Virus record (IMG/VR): IMGVR_UViG_3300042868_001984
Span: 1-26,300 of that record
DNA from: a virus
DNA length: 26,300 nucleotides
Strand: one strand, 5' to 3'
In this document: positions 17,336-25,667 of the stretch, one piece after another
How the letters are laid out: each line of letters opens with the position of its first letter
Position numbering within the stretch: position 1 is the first letter of the stretch
The notes under the pieces: generated by a model
The model's database searches: none
The model's input: the letters and a program-made list of their open reading frames with translations, nothing else
Told to the model about the DNA's origin: nothing
Program-made: the position numbers and the translations under genes

Positions 17336-17659
17336 TCAGAGTGCCTTTACATTACTTGTTTTGAGTAAAGGATAGTCTGTTTCAATAATTTGTTTTAATC
17401 GTCTTAAGTTTGCAGGCTCATGCATAAATGTATCTGAGTGAATATCGAGACCATACTTAGTCAAAATATCAATAGCTACAATATCAGGGATGATTGCAAA
17501 AGAACGGTATGTCCGACCGTTAGCGGCAAAAGAATCTAGTTCTCGCTGTTGTGCTGCATACTCTTTGTATGCGCTTACGTCTTGTGTAAGACGGAAATCT
17601 TTTTCATCTGTATTTACTTGGAAACTATTTTTGTTTCCCTCTTGTGATAGAAAGCCCAT
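17336..17659 (-). CDS. Small protein between capsid and adaptor genes, unknown
   Basis: 107 aa, SD AGAGGACAC. I do not recognise a named family. The first 35 residues are polar (N-S-F-Q-V-N-T-D-E-K-D-F-R-L-T-Q-D-V). The core F-A-I-I-P-D-I-V-A-I-D-I-L-T-K-Y-G-L-D-I-H and L-R-R-L-K-Q-I-I-E-T-D-Y-P-L-L look like two conserved helices. The position just before the adaptor suggests a head-completion or connector accessory, but nothing in the sequence proves it. It lies 19 bases upstream of the adaptor ATG. Confidence 0.75.
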   Translation of the reverse strand: MGFLSQEGNKNSFQVNTDEKDFRLTQDVSAYKEYAAQQRELDSFAANGRTYRSFAIIPDIVAIDILTKYGLDIHSDTFMHEPANLRRLKQIIETDYPLLKTSNVKAL

Positions 17660-17672
17660 GTGTCCTCTTAAA

Positions 17673-17960
17673 TTAGTTGGTCATGTAGTTGCTGAAAGCA
17701 CCGTCATTAGTGAAACAACCATATTCGTATTTTGTATTAGCACCTGTAAACGCAGGTGTAGACGCAACCACCAAAGCGCCAGCAGTTCCATTAGCACCGT
17801 CATAATATTTCACCTGAGTAATTTTACCACGAATAACTTTTGGTGCGGCATAGTCAGAGCCAGCATCAAATGTGTCTGCGGATGTAGCAACATTTACTAC
17901 ATGATTATCAGGAATGTATTGACGAGTGCCATCTGTAGCAGTAATTCGTAGAAATTCCAT
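17673..17960 (-). CDS. Small beta-rich protein after the major capsid gene
   Basis: 95 aa, SD AAAAGGAAC. It is all-beta looking: M-E-F-L-R-I-T-A-T-D-G-T-R-Q-Y-I-P, V-I-R-G-K-I-T-Q-V-K-Y-Y-D-G-A-N-G-T-A-G-A-L-V-V. Small beta proteins at this location are often capsid decoration or head-stabilising proteins; here this is inference from position and composition. It is the first gene after the terminator that follows the capsid gene, so its expression depends on read-through or on an unseen promoter. Confidence 0.75.
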   Translation of the reverse strand: MEFLRITATDGTRQYIPDNHVVNVATSADTFDAGSDYAAPKVIRGKITQVKYYDGANGTAGALVVASTPAFTGANTKYEYGCFTNDGAFSNYMTN

Positions 17961-17982
17961 TTGTGTTCCTTTTGAGATAAAT

Positions 17983-18005
17983 AAAAAAGGGAAGCGAGGT
18001 TTCCC
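17983..18005 (-). terminator. Intrinsic terminator after the major capsid gene
   Basis: On the minus strand a 5-bp stem (GGGAA/TTCCC) with a 7-base loop is followed at once by six T (plus-strand A run 17983-17988). An alternative upstream pairing GAGGT/ACCTC overlaps it. It sits 35 bases after the capsid stop, where many phages place a partial terminator to make capsid mRNA more abundant than the downstream transcript. A 14-bp perfect palindrome (TAGTTAGCTAACTA, 18026-18039) lies between the stop codon and the hairpin. Confidence 0.85.
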
Positions 18006-18039
18006 TCACCTCCCCTCTTATAGGTTAGTTAGCTAACTA

Positions 18040-19155
18040 TTAAGCGCCAGACAAACCGAAGATCATACCGCAACCCTTAGGATTACGGCACTCAAGTGTA
18101 CCCTCTTCAACGATCTGACCGATGATAGAGTCACCCAGCTGACCCAGGTCAACTTCTTGCAGAGGACGCAAGCTAGCGTAGCTGAACCACATTGGGTCAT
18201 ACAGGAATGCTGTGAAGTTAGCTGCATTGTCCAAACCAGAAACGGCAGTATTAGCAATACCCATCACGTAGTTAGGAACAACCATAATGTCACCGAAGTC
18301 GGACATATAGATCTCGACAGACTGACGGAGCTTACCATCAGCATCGATATTTCTACGAACGTTACCGTCACCAGCATTGCTTGAGCTAGAGCCAGCAGAC
18401 TGAGCCTTAGCAGAGAACACACGACGGTTAGCAGGAGACAACATCAACTTAGTGGCTTTACCACCGTTTTCGTAAATGCCTTGCATAACTGTGTCAACGT
18501 GTGACAAAGCCAAAGAGACTTTATCAGCAGAAGTAACACCAGTAAATGTACCGCAAACACCGCCACCTGGATTAGTAGGAGCAGTGTACTCACCGGGAGT
18601 AGTCAACACGTTCAATGCTGTAGCAGGAGTTGTGGTAGCAGCAGTGTAGTTAATCCAAGACTGATAGCCACCGAATGTACGGGTGCCAGAGCCGTTAGAG
18701 GACTTCCAACCGTTTACCAAGTCAAACTCAACGTCCCTGCGCAACTCAGTACCACGCTTTTTGAGCTGGTAAGCGTATTCGTCAGCGACACCTGCTTGGT
18801 CAACAGCACGCTTAGTGCCAGTAACTGTAACAGTCTTAGAGTTAATTTGTGTGTAGTTACCCAAACGTGTACGGAAGGGTTCAGCAGCTTGAGCCGCATT
18901 TTGTGTAGCGTAAGATACGCCTTCAGCAACAGGAGCAGAAGTTGGTGCGGCCAACTCGTCTGTTTGCCACTCGTGGAACACAGCAGTAGCTTTAGTCTTG
19001 CCGATAGACGACAAGAAAGGTGTCTCATCACGAGAAATCATTGAAATAAAATTTGCCAAGTCTTCACGCTCACCAGCGTTGACGGCATTACCAGTAGCAG
19101 CAGAGCTACGTGCGGCAGCCTTAGGGCCACCTGTTGCAAAAGTTTGTCCAGCCAT
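18040..19155 (-). CDS. Major capsid protein (SU10 MCP / HK97 fold)
   Basis: 371 aa, SD AAAAGGAAAAT. Segments such as E-D-L-A-N-F-I-S-M-I-S-R-D-E-T-P-F-L-S-S-I-G, the middle W-Q-T-D-E-L and G-N-Y-T-Q-I-N-S-K-T-V-T-V-T-G-T are those of the SU10-type major capsid family, once DUF5309. The E-L-R-R-D-V-E helix and the later R-V-F-S-A and Y-M-S-D-F-G-D-I-M-V-V-P-N segments also fit. The family has the HK97 fold and builds the capsid shell. It follows the scaffold gene and is followed by a terminator, as expected for the most abundant virion protein. Codon use is richer in C-ending codons than in its neighbours, consistent with high expression. Confidence 0.93.
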   Translation of the reverse strand: MAGQTFATGGPKAAARSSAATGNAVNAGEREDLANFISMISRDETPFLSSIGKTKATAVFHEWQTDELAAPTSAPVAEGVSYATQNAAQAAEPFRTRLGNYTQINSKTVTVTGTKRAVDQAGVADEYAYQLKKRGTELRRDVEFDLVNGWKSSNGSGTRTFGGYQSWINYTAATTTPATALNVLTTPGEYTAPTNPGGGVCGTFTGVTSADKVSLALSHVDTVMQGIYENGGKATKLMLSPANRRVFSAKAQSAGSSSSNAGDGNVRRNIDADGKLRQSVEIYMSDFGDIMVVPNYVMGIANTAVSGLDNAANFTAFLYDPMWFSYASLRPLQEVDLGQLGDSIIGQIVEEGTLECRNPKGCGMIFGLSGA

Positions 19156-19180
19156 TTGTTATTTTCCTTTTAGTGAGAAA

Positions 19181-20320
19181 TTAAAGTTTTTTACTCACTG
19201 AAGAAATACGTTTTAGAAAATCTAATTCGTCTTGTTTAGACCCTTGACCTGATAGAACTTTAGAACGGTTTTGGTTAACTGCTTGCTTCTCTTTTTGGGA
19301 AGTCGGAGTTCCCTTTTTTGATGGGATGGACTTCACGTTTGGAGATGCCTTTCGTTTTACTTCACCGGTTTCTTTAGCTGTTTTAAGCTTACGATAATCA
19401 TTAATAAACTTTACTACGTTAGGGTCATAGACCGCTTCCAATAGTTGTTCTGGGATACCTTCTTTAATAGCAAACTCACGAATACTTTTAGCAACTTTTT
19501 CTGAGTAATCAGGAATCAGAGTAACAATGTTCTCTTCATACTGTCTCAATAACACTTGTTGTTGTTCTATTTGTTGAGCTTGAATCTGTTCAACAACAGC
19601 TCTAGTCTGTTCTTCACGTTTGTTACGTGCTTTCCAGTACTTTTCCTGTACGTCTTCTAGTTGCTCTTTGAGTTCCCTAGCTGTGTAGGTATCACCTTCT
19701 TCTCGGGCTTTATCGATTTCACCCTTGACTTTATGATATTGTTGTGCAAGACTAGTTTCAACTGCGGTAAGTTCTTCATTGATAACTGTACCTAATTGAA
19801 TAATCTCTTGTAACTTTTCAGCTCGTTCTTGGTCGATCTGTTTCTTCAGTTCGCCTAATTCGCGCCCCTTTTGAGATAGATGTTTGTCGGTAGAATAACC
19901 CTTACGGATTTCTTCTAGGGTAACATACTCGGTTTTACCGTCAACTGTGACGGGTACTTTGTACTCCCAGTCAATATCTTCTTCAGAAGGCAAGTCAGCA
20001 TTTTGGGTAGACGTATCATCCTCAGCTGTATTATCTTCTTCAGAGTCATTTGACTCTTCCTCTTCATCTAGGTCATTTTCAGATTCAGTATCGTTCTCTT
20101 CTTGGGCTTCTTCTTCCGATACTTCGTCTGGACTTGGGACGTCATCACCTTCTTCTGGTAGAGATTCTTTGTTAAGACCCAACAGTTCTGCTGCTGGAGA
20201 GTTACGTAGAATGTCATCAAGGCTCTTTACTTCCAAGTCTGCACTATTCGATCCGTCATCAAAACTCTGGCTACTGATTTCAGAAGCTGGAGTGCTGGTA
20301 GAGAGATGTGGTAGATTCAT
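19181..20320 (-). CDS. Capsid scaffolding protein
   Basis: 379 aa, SD AAAGGT. Residues about 55-115 are extremely acidic (runs of E and D such as E-E-E-A-Q-E-E and L-D-E-E-E-E). Next come a small folded segment (V-P-V-T-V-D-G-K-T-E-Y-V-T-L-E-E-I-R-K-G-Y) and a long charged coiled coil (about 150-265). The C-terminal 80 residues are basic (K-R-K-A-S-P, K-K-G-T-P). Acidic start, coiled coil and basic capsid-binding tail, encoded directly before the major capsid gene, is the usual scaffold plan. It should guide shell assembly and leave the procapsid. No protease domain is seen. Confidence 0.88.
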   Translation of the reverse strand: MNLPHLSTSTPASEISSQSFDDGSNSADLEVKSLDDILRNSPAAELLGLNKESLPEEGDDVPSPDEVSEEEAQEENDTESENDLDEEEESNDSEEDNTAEDDTSTQNADLPSEEDIDWEYKVPVTVDGKTEYVTLEEIRKGYSTDKHLSQKGRELGELKKQIDQERAEKLQEIIQLGTVINEELTAVETSLAQQYHKVKGEIDKAREEGDTYTARELKEQLEDVQEKYWKARNKREEQTRAVVEQIQAQQIEQQQVLLRQYEENIVTLIPDYSEKVAKSIREFAIKEGIPEQLLEAVYDPNVVKFINDYRKLKTAKETGEVKRKASPNVKSIPSKKGTPTSQKEKQAVNQNRSKVLSGQGSKQDELDFLKRISSVSKKL

Positions 20321-20341
20321 ATTCTTTTACCTTTGTGTCCA

Positions 20342-20578
20342 TTATTGTTTGGCTTCAGCTTTAGCTTTTTTAGCTACAGCCATACGTTCAGCGAAGTCCG
20401 ATTTATGGGGTTCCATAATACGGTCAATAGCATCAATTGCATTTGTTAGATTAACAAAGGTTGGTGCATAATTCCCTGCTCGACCTACACCGCCATTTGA
20501 TCCGCATTGGACCAATTCACGTAGGATTTCTTGTCGTGCTTTTTCCAGCACATCTTTCGCTTTACTTAAATCACTCAT
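20342..20578 (-). CDS. Small unknown protein upstream of the scaffold
   Basis: 78 aa from an ATG at 20576-20578. A longer frame to 20677 has no better start signal, and most of the extension lies inside the upstream gene. I chose the inner ATG because it overlaps the upstream stop by 8 bases (ATGAGTGA), typical of coupling. The sequence is M-S-D-L-S-K-A-K-D-V-L-E-K-A-R-Q-E-I-L-R, a Gly-rich turn, then A-P-T-F-V-N-L-T-N-A-I-D-A-I-D-R-I-M-E-P-H-K and a basic Lys/Ala tail. It is helical and of unknown function. Confidence 0.7.
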   Translation of the reverse strand: MSDLSKAKDVLEKARQEILRELVQCGSNGGVGRAGNYAPTFVNLTNAIDAIDRIMEPHKSDFAERMAVAKKAKAEAKQ

Positions 20579-20936
20579 TATTTTCCTCAGACCCCTCTTG
20601 GGTGTTTTTGTTTTGTTGCTGGATGAACTTGACGTTATTACCGTACATTTCAATACCAACCAGTTTTTCCTTAACACTACCTAATGCCATAGCAGTATGA
20701 TACAGGTACTCTCGTTCCTTAGAACAATGAGGTTCTGTCTTCAACCATGTGACAAAAAGATCAGCAAGGATTTCGCTATAGGCATCACCAAAGAATTGCT
20801 CACGCTCTCGCTGAACAAACTGTGCTCGACCTAATGCTACTTGGGCTTCACGGAAAGGCTCTACTTTGTATTCACCTGTCTCATGATTCATCTTGGGCTT
20901 AATCTTCGCTTCAAAGCCTTTTCGATATTTATCCAT
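20571..20936 (-). CDS. Small unknown protein after the portal
   Basis: 121 aa. It has a basic start (M-D-K-Y-R-K-G-F-E-A-K-I-K-P-K-M) and a helical middle (F-R-E-A-Q-V-A-L-G-R-A-Q, F-V-Q-R-E-R-E-Q-F-F-G-D-A-Y-S-E-I-L-A-D-L-F-V-T-W-L). An acidic, Gln/Asn-rich tail ends the protein. I do not recognise it. The ATG is only 13 bases after the T run of the portal terminator, with no good SD (AGAAAT at best), so translation from the terminator read-through RNA may be weak. The overlap with the next gene suggests the pair is co-made. Confidence 0.75.
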   Translation of the reverse strand: MDKYRKGFEAKIKPKMNHETGEYKVEPFREAQVALGRAQFVQREREQFFGDAYSEILADLFVTWLKTEPHCSKEREYLYHTAMALGSVKEKLVGIEMYGNNVKFIQQQNKNTQEGSEENNE

Positions 20937-20949
20937 AAATTATTTCTAG

Positions 20950-20974
20950 AAAAACTCCCCCATCTCTGAGGGAG
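20950..20974 (-). terminator. Intrinsic terminator after the portal gene
   Basis: On the minus strand, CTCCCTC pairs with GGGGGAG (7 bp including one G-T pair, loop of 6) and is followed by TTTTTCT. In plus-strand coordinates the hairpin is 20955-20974 and the A run 20950-20954. It starts 8 bases after the portal stop. Head genes downstream would depend on read-through, antitermination or a promoter I could not find in the 13 bases before the next ATG. Confidence 0.88.
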
Positions 20975-20982
20975 GGTTATTG

Positions 20983-23238
20983 TTACATCATTGGGTTTTC
21001 ACCAGCAGCCGCAGGACCAGCCTGTGGTTGTGGCTCTTGACTACCTTGAGGTTTACTTGCATCATTATGCGAATCAGCATCGATGAAAGCCTTAGCCATA
21101 GCAAGGAGTTCTTTAACATCAGGCTTAGGAGGTAGTTCAACACCTTCTTTAGCCGCCTGAATATAAAGCTTACTCCACTCTTGATAACTCTTATCCAAAG
21201 AAACCATAAGTTGTTTGGTGTTATCTTGCATAGCATTTTTAGCTTGTACATTAGTGAGGTCAAGTGTAGCTTGCCTCTGTGCTATGTCAATCATCTTAAC
21301 TTGTTCTTCAAGTTGTCTTTGTTTCTCTGCAGCTTGCATTTCAGCTTCTCTTGACTGTTGAGCCTGTTCAATGAACTTAGGATCAGTGTAGTCAACAAGG
21401 TAGTCTAGAGGATCAAGATCCATAGACTCAAGTGCTTTGCATGCAATTGTTACTGCAGCTTGTGGGTTAACAGCTCCACCAGCTCCTGCTTGTTGCAGTG
21501 CTGGAATAATCTGTTGTCCTACAGTATTCATCTTTTTCATGATATTGCTGTTACTGTTTTCACCAACATCAACATCAACATAAAGCATAAGGTTACTTGG
21601 TAGTGTGCCTGGATCAACTGACTTAAACAAGTCATTTTGATCATAGTATCCAACTTCTTTACCACGGAGTTTATCCCGCATTGTCTTGTAGATACCCTCA
21701 CACAAACGCTTAAAGCCTGTTTCAGCAAACCTACGTGCCATAAACTGGATACGTACTTGTGCTGCAGACATAGCTCTCTGCATCTTTTCTTCTGAGTTAC
21801 CTGATACGTATAGTGTATCATTTAAACCCTGAGCCGCTTTAGACAAACCAGTAGCTTGTTCTTTGTGTAGTTGTAACAACTCAAGAACAGGTACAGTACC
21901 AGTACTAATAGTGTCTGGTGTTAGTGCAGCTACAGCTCCGTTAGGATTACCGTTAGTTGCAATAATCTGCTTAGGCTTCATGTTTTGTAGAGCACTAAAG
22001 TCTACAACATTAGGGTCAGCAAGCTTAGGAGAATAGTTAGTTAAGTAAACATTCTCAATAAAGCCCCGCATAATAGCGGTTGAGGCAAGGGTTGTCGGGC
22101 GAATCATATCAGCCACAGACAAACCAAAGAACTCGTGAGGAACTTCAAAGGGACAGAGAGTCGCCAATGGAATCATATCACAGTCTTCTTCAAGAAGAAT
22201 TGTTGAACCAGCAATAATAAAGTGCTTTAGTTCAGCAATACCGTCTCCATCACGGTCTACACGTAACCAACACTCAATAACAGTGAGTTGTCGATTAGCT
22301 TCAGACGGGAATAGCTCCCGTGAATTTCCCCCAAGCCAGTACTCTTCACCAACCAGACGCTTACGAGCAGCTTGCTCTTCGGTGTACTTGGTAGCCCAAT
22401 CGTAGCTACCGTCTCCAATGGCGTCCCAGTCAATATTCTCTGCTATGTCAGGGAAAAACTTTCTAACTTCAGAACGAGTCATGTCGATCTGAATACCCAC
22501 AAATGCTGCATCATCAAGTGAGTGTGCATCCCGTGTAATACGGAAACATTCTGGGTGTACGTTCTTAATCAAGACTCGTGTCTTGTTATGTTTTCTTTGT
22601 AGACGAACATTCTTGTATACCATCTTGTAGACAGCATTACCTTCTTCGTCTGTATCTAATTCTTGTTCATACTGGAGATCACCAATGATCTCTACATTAT
22701 CTTCAGCTAACAAAAGATCCAGATTCTCTTGGCTGATAGAGTCAAACTCTTCAAACTGATAATCAAAATCTTCAATATATTCCCATCGGACAATACTGTT
22801 TTTCCACAAAAGAGCAGACTTAACCCATGTATTCAACACTTCCCAACCAGGATTCTGTTTAAAGATAGCATAGTTAGTAAGGTCAGAAGCTACTTTGGCA
22901 TCATGAAAAGCCTTAGGAGAACTTCCTGCGGGAATAAACCTTGCAATCTTATTGTTGTTAAACATAAGTTCAGCAAGAATAGCTGTGTATCCTTCAATTG
23001 CTTCTACAGTGTCTGAAGAGACAATTTGGGAAGCTCCTTGGGGAACAAGGTGGAACATTGGCATCATGCCGTATTCGTATGTGGCTTTCTGTCGTTCACG
23101 AGCTAAGTCGGAACTATTCAAGAAGTCACCAACAGAGTTCATTACACCCTGTTCGATCATAGCTAGGAGTTCATTATCTCCTACTGGATCTTTATATCTA
23201 TCCACAAATCGGATAATATCTCTACTGGTATCACTCAT
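20983..23238 (-). CDS. Portal protein
   Basis: 751 aa from ATG 23236-23238, which has a good SD (AAGAAAGG) 7-8 bases upstream. A 10-residue longer version would need a TTG with no SD. The N-terminus (F-V-D-R-Y-K-D-P-V-G-D-N-E-L) leads into the usual portal clip/stem core. Near residues 328-336 is D-R-D-G-D-G-I-A-E, the acidic loop common in podovirus-type portals. A Q/A/E-rich helix (about 620-690) probably forms the barrel, and the C-terminus is Pro/Gln-rich. Twelve copies would form the DNA channel and docking site for the terminase. The 128-base leader (23239-23366) holds short hairpins (23338-23351, 23272-23289) but no clear promoter. Confidence 0.92.
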   Translation of the reverse strand: MSDTSRDIIRFVDRYKDPVGDNELLAMIEQGVMNSVGDFLNSSDLARERQKATYEYGMMPMFHLVPQGASQIVSSDTVEAIEGYTAILAELMFNNNKIARFIPAGSSPKAFHDAKVASDLTNYAIFKQNPGWEVLNTWVKSALLWKNSIVRWEYIEDFDYQFEEFDSISQENLDLLLAEDNVEIIGDLQYEQELDTDEEGNAVYKMVYKNVRLQRKHNKTRVLIKNVHPECFRITRDAHSLDDAAFVGIQIDMTRSEVRKFFPDIAENIDWDAIGDGSYDWATKYTEEQAARKRLVGEEYWLGGNSRELFPSEANRQLTVIECWLRVDRDGDGIAELKHFIIAGSTILLEEDCDMIPLATLCPFEVPHEFFGLSVADMIRPTTLASTAIMRGFIENVYLTNYSPKLADPNVVDFSALQNMKPKQIIATNGNPNGAVAALTPDTISTGTVPVLELLQLHKEQATGLSKAAQGLNDTLYVSGNSEEKMQRAMSAAQVRIQFMARRFAETGFKRLCEGIYKTMRDKLRGKEVGYYDQNDLFKSVDPGTLPSNLMLYVDVDVGENSNSNIMKKMNTVGQQIIPALQQAGAGGAVNPQAAVTIACKALESMDLDPLDYLVDYTDPKFIEQAQQSREAEMQAAEKQRQLEEQVKMIDIAQRQATLDLTNVQAKNAMQDNTKQLMVSLDKSYQEWSKLYIQAAKEGVELPPKPDVKELLAMAKAFIDADSHNDASKPQGSQEPQPQAGPAAAGENPMM

Positions 23239-23366
23239 TGTAAACCTTTCTTGGTTACATTCATTCAATCAAAGTCTACAACAAGACTTGTATGGTGCTA
23301 CTAATTTCTTAATCACCCTGCTAGTAGCCAACAAAGTAGAAGTAAACTTCTCTTAGGACACAAGGA

Positions 23367-23513
23367 CTAACTCTTTCGAGGATTAAAATCTTTTGGGATT
23401 TTATTACCGATTTTTTCCTGTGGATTCAATAGCCGACCGCCCTGTTGGGGCTTAAGCAAGCTCTTAAATTGTTCTTTTTCTTTACCTGTCAAAGGTACAT
23501 TTAGTTGTGCCAT
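23367..23513 (-). CDS. 48-residue unknown protein before the portal
   Basis: The ATG at 23511-23513 is preceded by GGTGAT, which also contains the TGA stop of the upstream gene (gap of 3 bases). The 48 codons begin M-A-Q-L-N-V-P-L-T-G-K-E-K-E-Q-F-K, pass through L-L-K-P-Q-Q-G-G-R-L-L-N-P, and end P-K-D-F-N-P-R-K-S before TAG. It is short, helical then extended and basic. I accept it because it fills the space between two clear genes on the same strand with proper start signals. Its function is unknown; a terminase or portal helper is possible. Confidence 0.65.
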   Translation of the reverse strand: MAQLNVPLTGKEKEQFKSLLKPQQGGRLLNPQEKIGNKIPKDFNPRKS

Positions 23514-23516
23514 ATA

Positions 23517-23780
23517 TCACCATTTAACTTTGTTAGCCCAGTATGCCGCAGACAGTGGTCCTTTAGCAATATTGGATGCATGACGAGCCTTGAAAGCCTC
23601 ATTACGCTTGGAACCGTCAGGACTACCTACTGCACCCTGAGCACCAAACCTGATGGTTTTAATAGTATCACCACTCTTAGCCACTACAATGTGACTCTTA
23701 GTGGGGTGACTAGGTGTTCTTTTAGGTTTATTAAAACCTGATACACCAGCTCTTGTTAGTCTTGAATCTTTTTCAGCCAT
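23517..23780 (-). CDS. Small conserved basic phage protein (DUF6321-like)
   Basis: 87 aa from ATG 23778-23780, with SD AAGGGG. A 20-residue longer frame uses no ATG and overlaps the upstream small gene, so I reject it. The sequence (G-V-S-G-F-N-K-P-K-R-T-P-S-H-P-T-K-S-H, V-V-A-K-S-G-D-T-I-K-T-I-R-F-G, F-K-A-R-H-A-S-N-I-A-K-G, S-A-A-Y-W-A-N-K-V-K-W) matches a small basic protein common in phages of aquatic bacteria, which I recall as DUF6321. Its function is unknown, and it is usually encoded between terminase and portal genes as here. The many K, R and H suggest nucleic-acid contact. Confidence 0.85.
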   Translation of the reverse strand: MAEKDSRLTRAGVSGFNKPKRTPSHPTKSHIVVAKSGDTIKTIRFGAQGAVGSPDGSKRNEAFKARHASNIAKGPLSAAYWANKVKW

Positions 23781-23781
23781 A

Positions 23782-23937
23782 CTATTTCCCCTTCTTAGCA
23801 GTCTTAGCAGACTCTTTAAAACTCTTATCCGTTGGAGCACCCTTAGAACCTACCTTACGCATTTTCTCTCCGGAACCCTCAGCAATCCGTTTACGTTTTG
23901 CATGGATATTGTCGTATAAACCTTGTTTAGTTGCCAT
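23782..23937 (-). CDS. 51-residue Lys-rich conserved phage protein
   Basis: ATG 23935-23937 has SD AGGAG, overlapping the terminase stop region, and TAG lies 1 base before the next ATG. The sequence starts M-A-T-K-Q-G-L-Y-D-N-I-H-A-K-R-K-R-I-A, then G-S-G-E-K-M-R-K, and ends K-E-S-A-K-T-A-K-K-G-K. This resembles very short, strongly basic proteins that sit directly after terminase genes in many phages (recalled, not searched). About one third of residues are K or R, so DNA or RNA binding is plausible. It was found by reading the gap between genes. Confidence 0.82.
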   Translation of the reverse strand: MATKQGLYDNIHAKRKRIAEGSGEKMRKVGSKGAPTDKSFKESAKTAKKGK

Positions 23938-23946
23938 AATATTCTC

Positions 23947-25587
23947 CTATATCCATGTAGTTTCTACTGGTTGATAGCTACCTATCTTATGTTTAAAAGA
24001 TACTGTTGTGTTTGTCAACCTATCCCCATGAGTTCTGATAACTTCAAGAGCTATCGCTAAGGCAATAACCGTATCATCATTCTGTCCGACAATAGCGTTT
24101 GTCTTACCTGAGTCGTCTGCTACGTAGTTCATCAGTTCACCGATAATAACCCTAGATGGAATCCAGATATCCTCTTGTTCAATAGCATTCTTAAGAAAAC
24201 CAATAATGGCTGGCTTAGAGGCTGAGGTTGTTCTCCAACCAATCCTTGTACCTTCTTCTTTAGATACATTCGCCATCTTAGTCTGATAGTACATGTTAAC
24301 ATAACCCATCTGAGTAAGTCTATTTAATGTAGCAATACCCATACTGTTAGACTCTACAGCTAACAAAGCATTATTAAAGTACCTTCCTAGGTAAAATAAT
24401 AAATCACCAAACTGACTAGGATCAATCGTATTACTGCGATAAACAGCGCACACTTCCCTGTTGGCATTGATAACCACGGCTGTAGAATAATCCTTCCCAA
24501 CACCCAAACTAACATCAGCACCGATAGCAAAGGCATCTTCAAAAGTAGGATACTTGAATATCTCAATCGACCCATCCCTCAAATCCTCCATCATAGAGGA
24601 TTCAAAGTTAAATTCTCTCTTAGCTAATATAGGCTGAGGAACTAACTTACTTAACTTCTCAATGTTAAATACATTAGAGCCTGATACAATAAATGCTTCC
24701 TCAGGTGTCGCAGGGTACTCCTGTCTGAACTTATCTTCACCACCCTCAGCAATCTTTAATCTTCTCCAGTATAACTGATCATCGTCTAAGTTATATCTGG
24801 TTACTAAGACTTCCTCATCTGTTGTTTTCTCAAACCCCTCAGGAGCCTTCCTACGGTACTCTGACATCAGGTACCATGGAACAAAGATAGCGATATACTC
24901 ATTCTCACCCTTTACGGCTCCCTGCCATAACCTGTGAAATGAGTTACCCACACCATTAGCTGTACTCTCAAGGATTACTTCGGTACCTTCCGCTTGGGAT
25001 ATTCCCTGAAACAACCCTGCCAAAATCTTTTCATCATGCCCCCAAAAGGCAACTTCAGACAAATGAGCAATAGTAGGAGTTGTTCCCCTACCCGCTTCAG
25101 GAGCACCAGCTGTATATAGCCTATACCCTGAATCATTATGCTCAAACATAATCTCTTTTGCATTAGACTTCTTCAATACTGGTCTGAAGGTATCAGACAT
25201 ATTGTAGATTGTATTTCTGGACATACTGAACAATGCATCACTAGTAGCCGCATCATGAGCCATAACTACTGACTTGTTGTAAGCATTAAAGTAACTCTTC
25301 CAGAATACACGTCCTGTTGTGTATGTACTTAAACCCATCTGCCGAGCTTTTAAAATAATAGCTCTGACTCTCCCCGTCTCCTTGAGTTGTTTCTCAAGAG
25401 CTTCATTCACAATCTTTTGAGCTTCGTTGAATTCAAAAAATTGGAATCCCTTGGAGGAGTCCTTGGGTAAGATTTTAATTTGTTCTTTGGCGAATAATTC
25501 GAAATTATTCTTATAAGCGTTTAATTTCTCACGCTTCTTTAATTCCCTCAGAGCCTCTAGCTTATCAGAATTGTTTTGTTTTGTCAT
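23947..25587 (-). CDS. terL: Terminase large subunit (ATPase and nuclease)
   Basis: 546 aa. The ATPase part has a Walker A-like K-A-R-Q-M-G-L-S-T (residues 80-88), a Walker B-like I-A-H-L-S-E (173-178, catalytic E178) and a coupling motif E-S-T-A-N-G (207-212). The RNase-H-like nuclease has D358 in G-A-D-V-S-L-G, E412 in V-E-S-N-S-M-G and D504/D505 in N-D-D-T-V-I-A-L-A, the expected acidic triad. It pumps and cuts DNA through the portal. The ATG has no convincing SD, and I find no other in-frame start before residue 84. I see no small terminase subunit in the window, since the region just upstream is transcribed the other way. Confidence 0.96.
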   Translation of the reverse strand: MTKQNNSDKLEALRELKKREKLNAYKNNFELFAKEQIKILPKDSSKGFQFFEFNEAQKIVNEALEKQLKETGRVRAIILKARQMGLSTYTTGRVFWKSYFNAYNKSVVMAHDAATSDALFSMSRNTIYNMSDTFRPVLKKSNAKEIMFEHNDSGYRLYTAGAPEAGRGTTPTIAHLSEVAFWGHDEKILAGLFQGISQAEGTEVILESTANGVGNSFHRLWQGAVKGENEYIAIFVPWYLMSEYRRKAPEGFEKTTDEEVLVTRYNLDDDQLYWRRLKIAEGGEDKFRQEYPATPEEAFIVSGSNVFNIEKLSKLVPQPILAKREFNFESSMMEDLRDGSIEIFKYPTFEDAFAIGADVSLGVGKDYSTAVVINANREVCAVYRSNTIDPSQFGDLLFYLGRYFNNALLAVESNSMGIATLNRLTQMGYVNMYYQTKMANVSKEEGTRIGWRTTSASKPAIIGFLKNAIEQEDIWIPSRVIIGELMNYVADDSGKTNAIVGQNDDTVIALAIALEVIRTHGDRLTNTTVSFKHKIGSYQPVETTWI

Positions 25588-25636
25588 ATGTTTAGATGTA
25601 ATAAAAAGTTTTCTCTATTATGTACCGACTAACTAG

Positions 25637-25667
25637 TTGATTTATTTGAAAAAATATTTGGTATAAT
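25637..25667 (+). promoter_or_regulatory. Extended -10 promoter pointing right
   Basis: A perfect TATAAT at 25662-25667 is preceded by TG one base upstream (25659-25660), forming an extended -10. A weak -35 (TTGATT, 25637-25642) lies 19 bases away, longer than ideal. Transcription would begin near 25674 and run into the adenine-poor gene. It sits in the 283-base gap (25588-25870) between terminase and that gene. I found no comparable leftward promoter in the gap. Confidence 0.65.

Noticed and set aside
20579-20677. Longer start for the small gene upstream of the scaffold
   Set aside because: The extension lies entirely inside the upstream gene in another frame. The ATG at 20578 overlaps the upstream stop in the usual coupled way.
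23238-23268. Ten-residue longer portal start
   Set aside because: It would use TTG without an SD, while the inner ATG has AAGAAAGG at good spacing.
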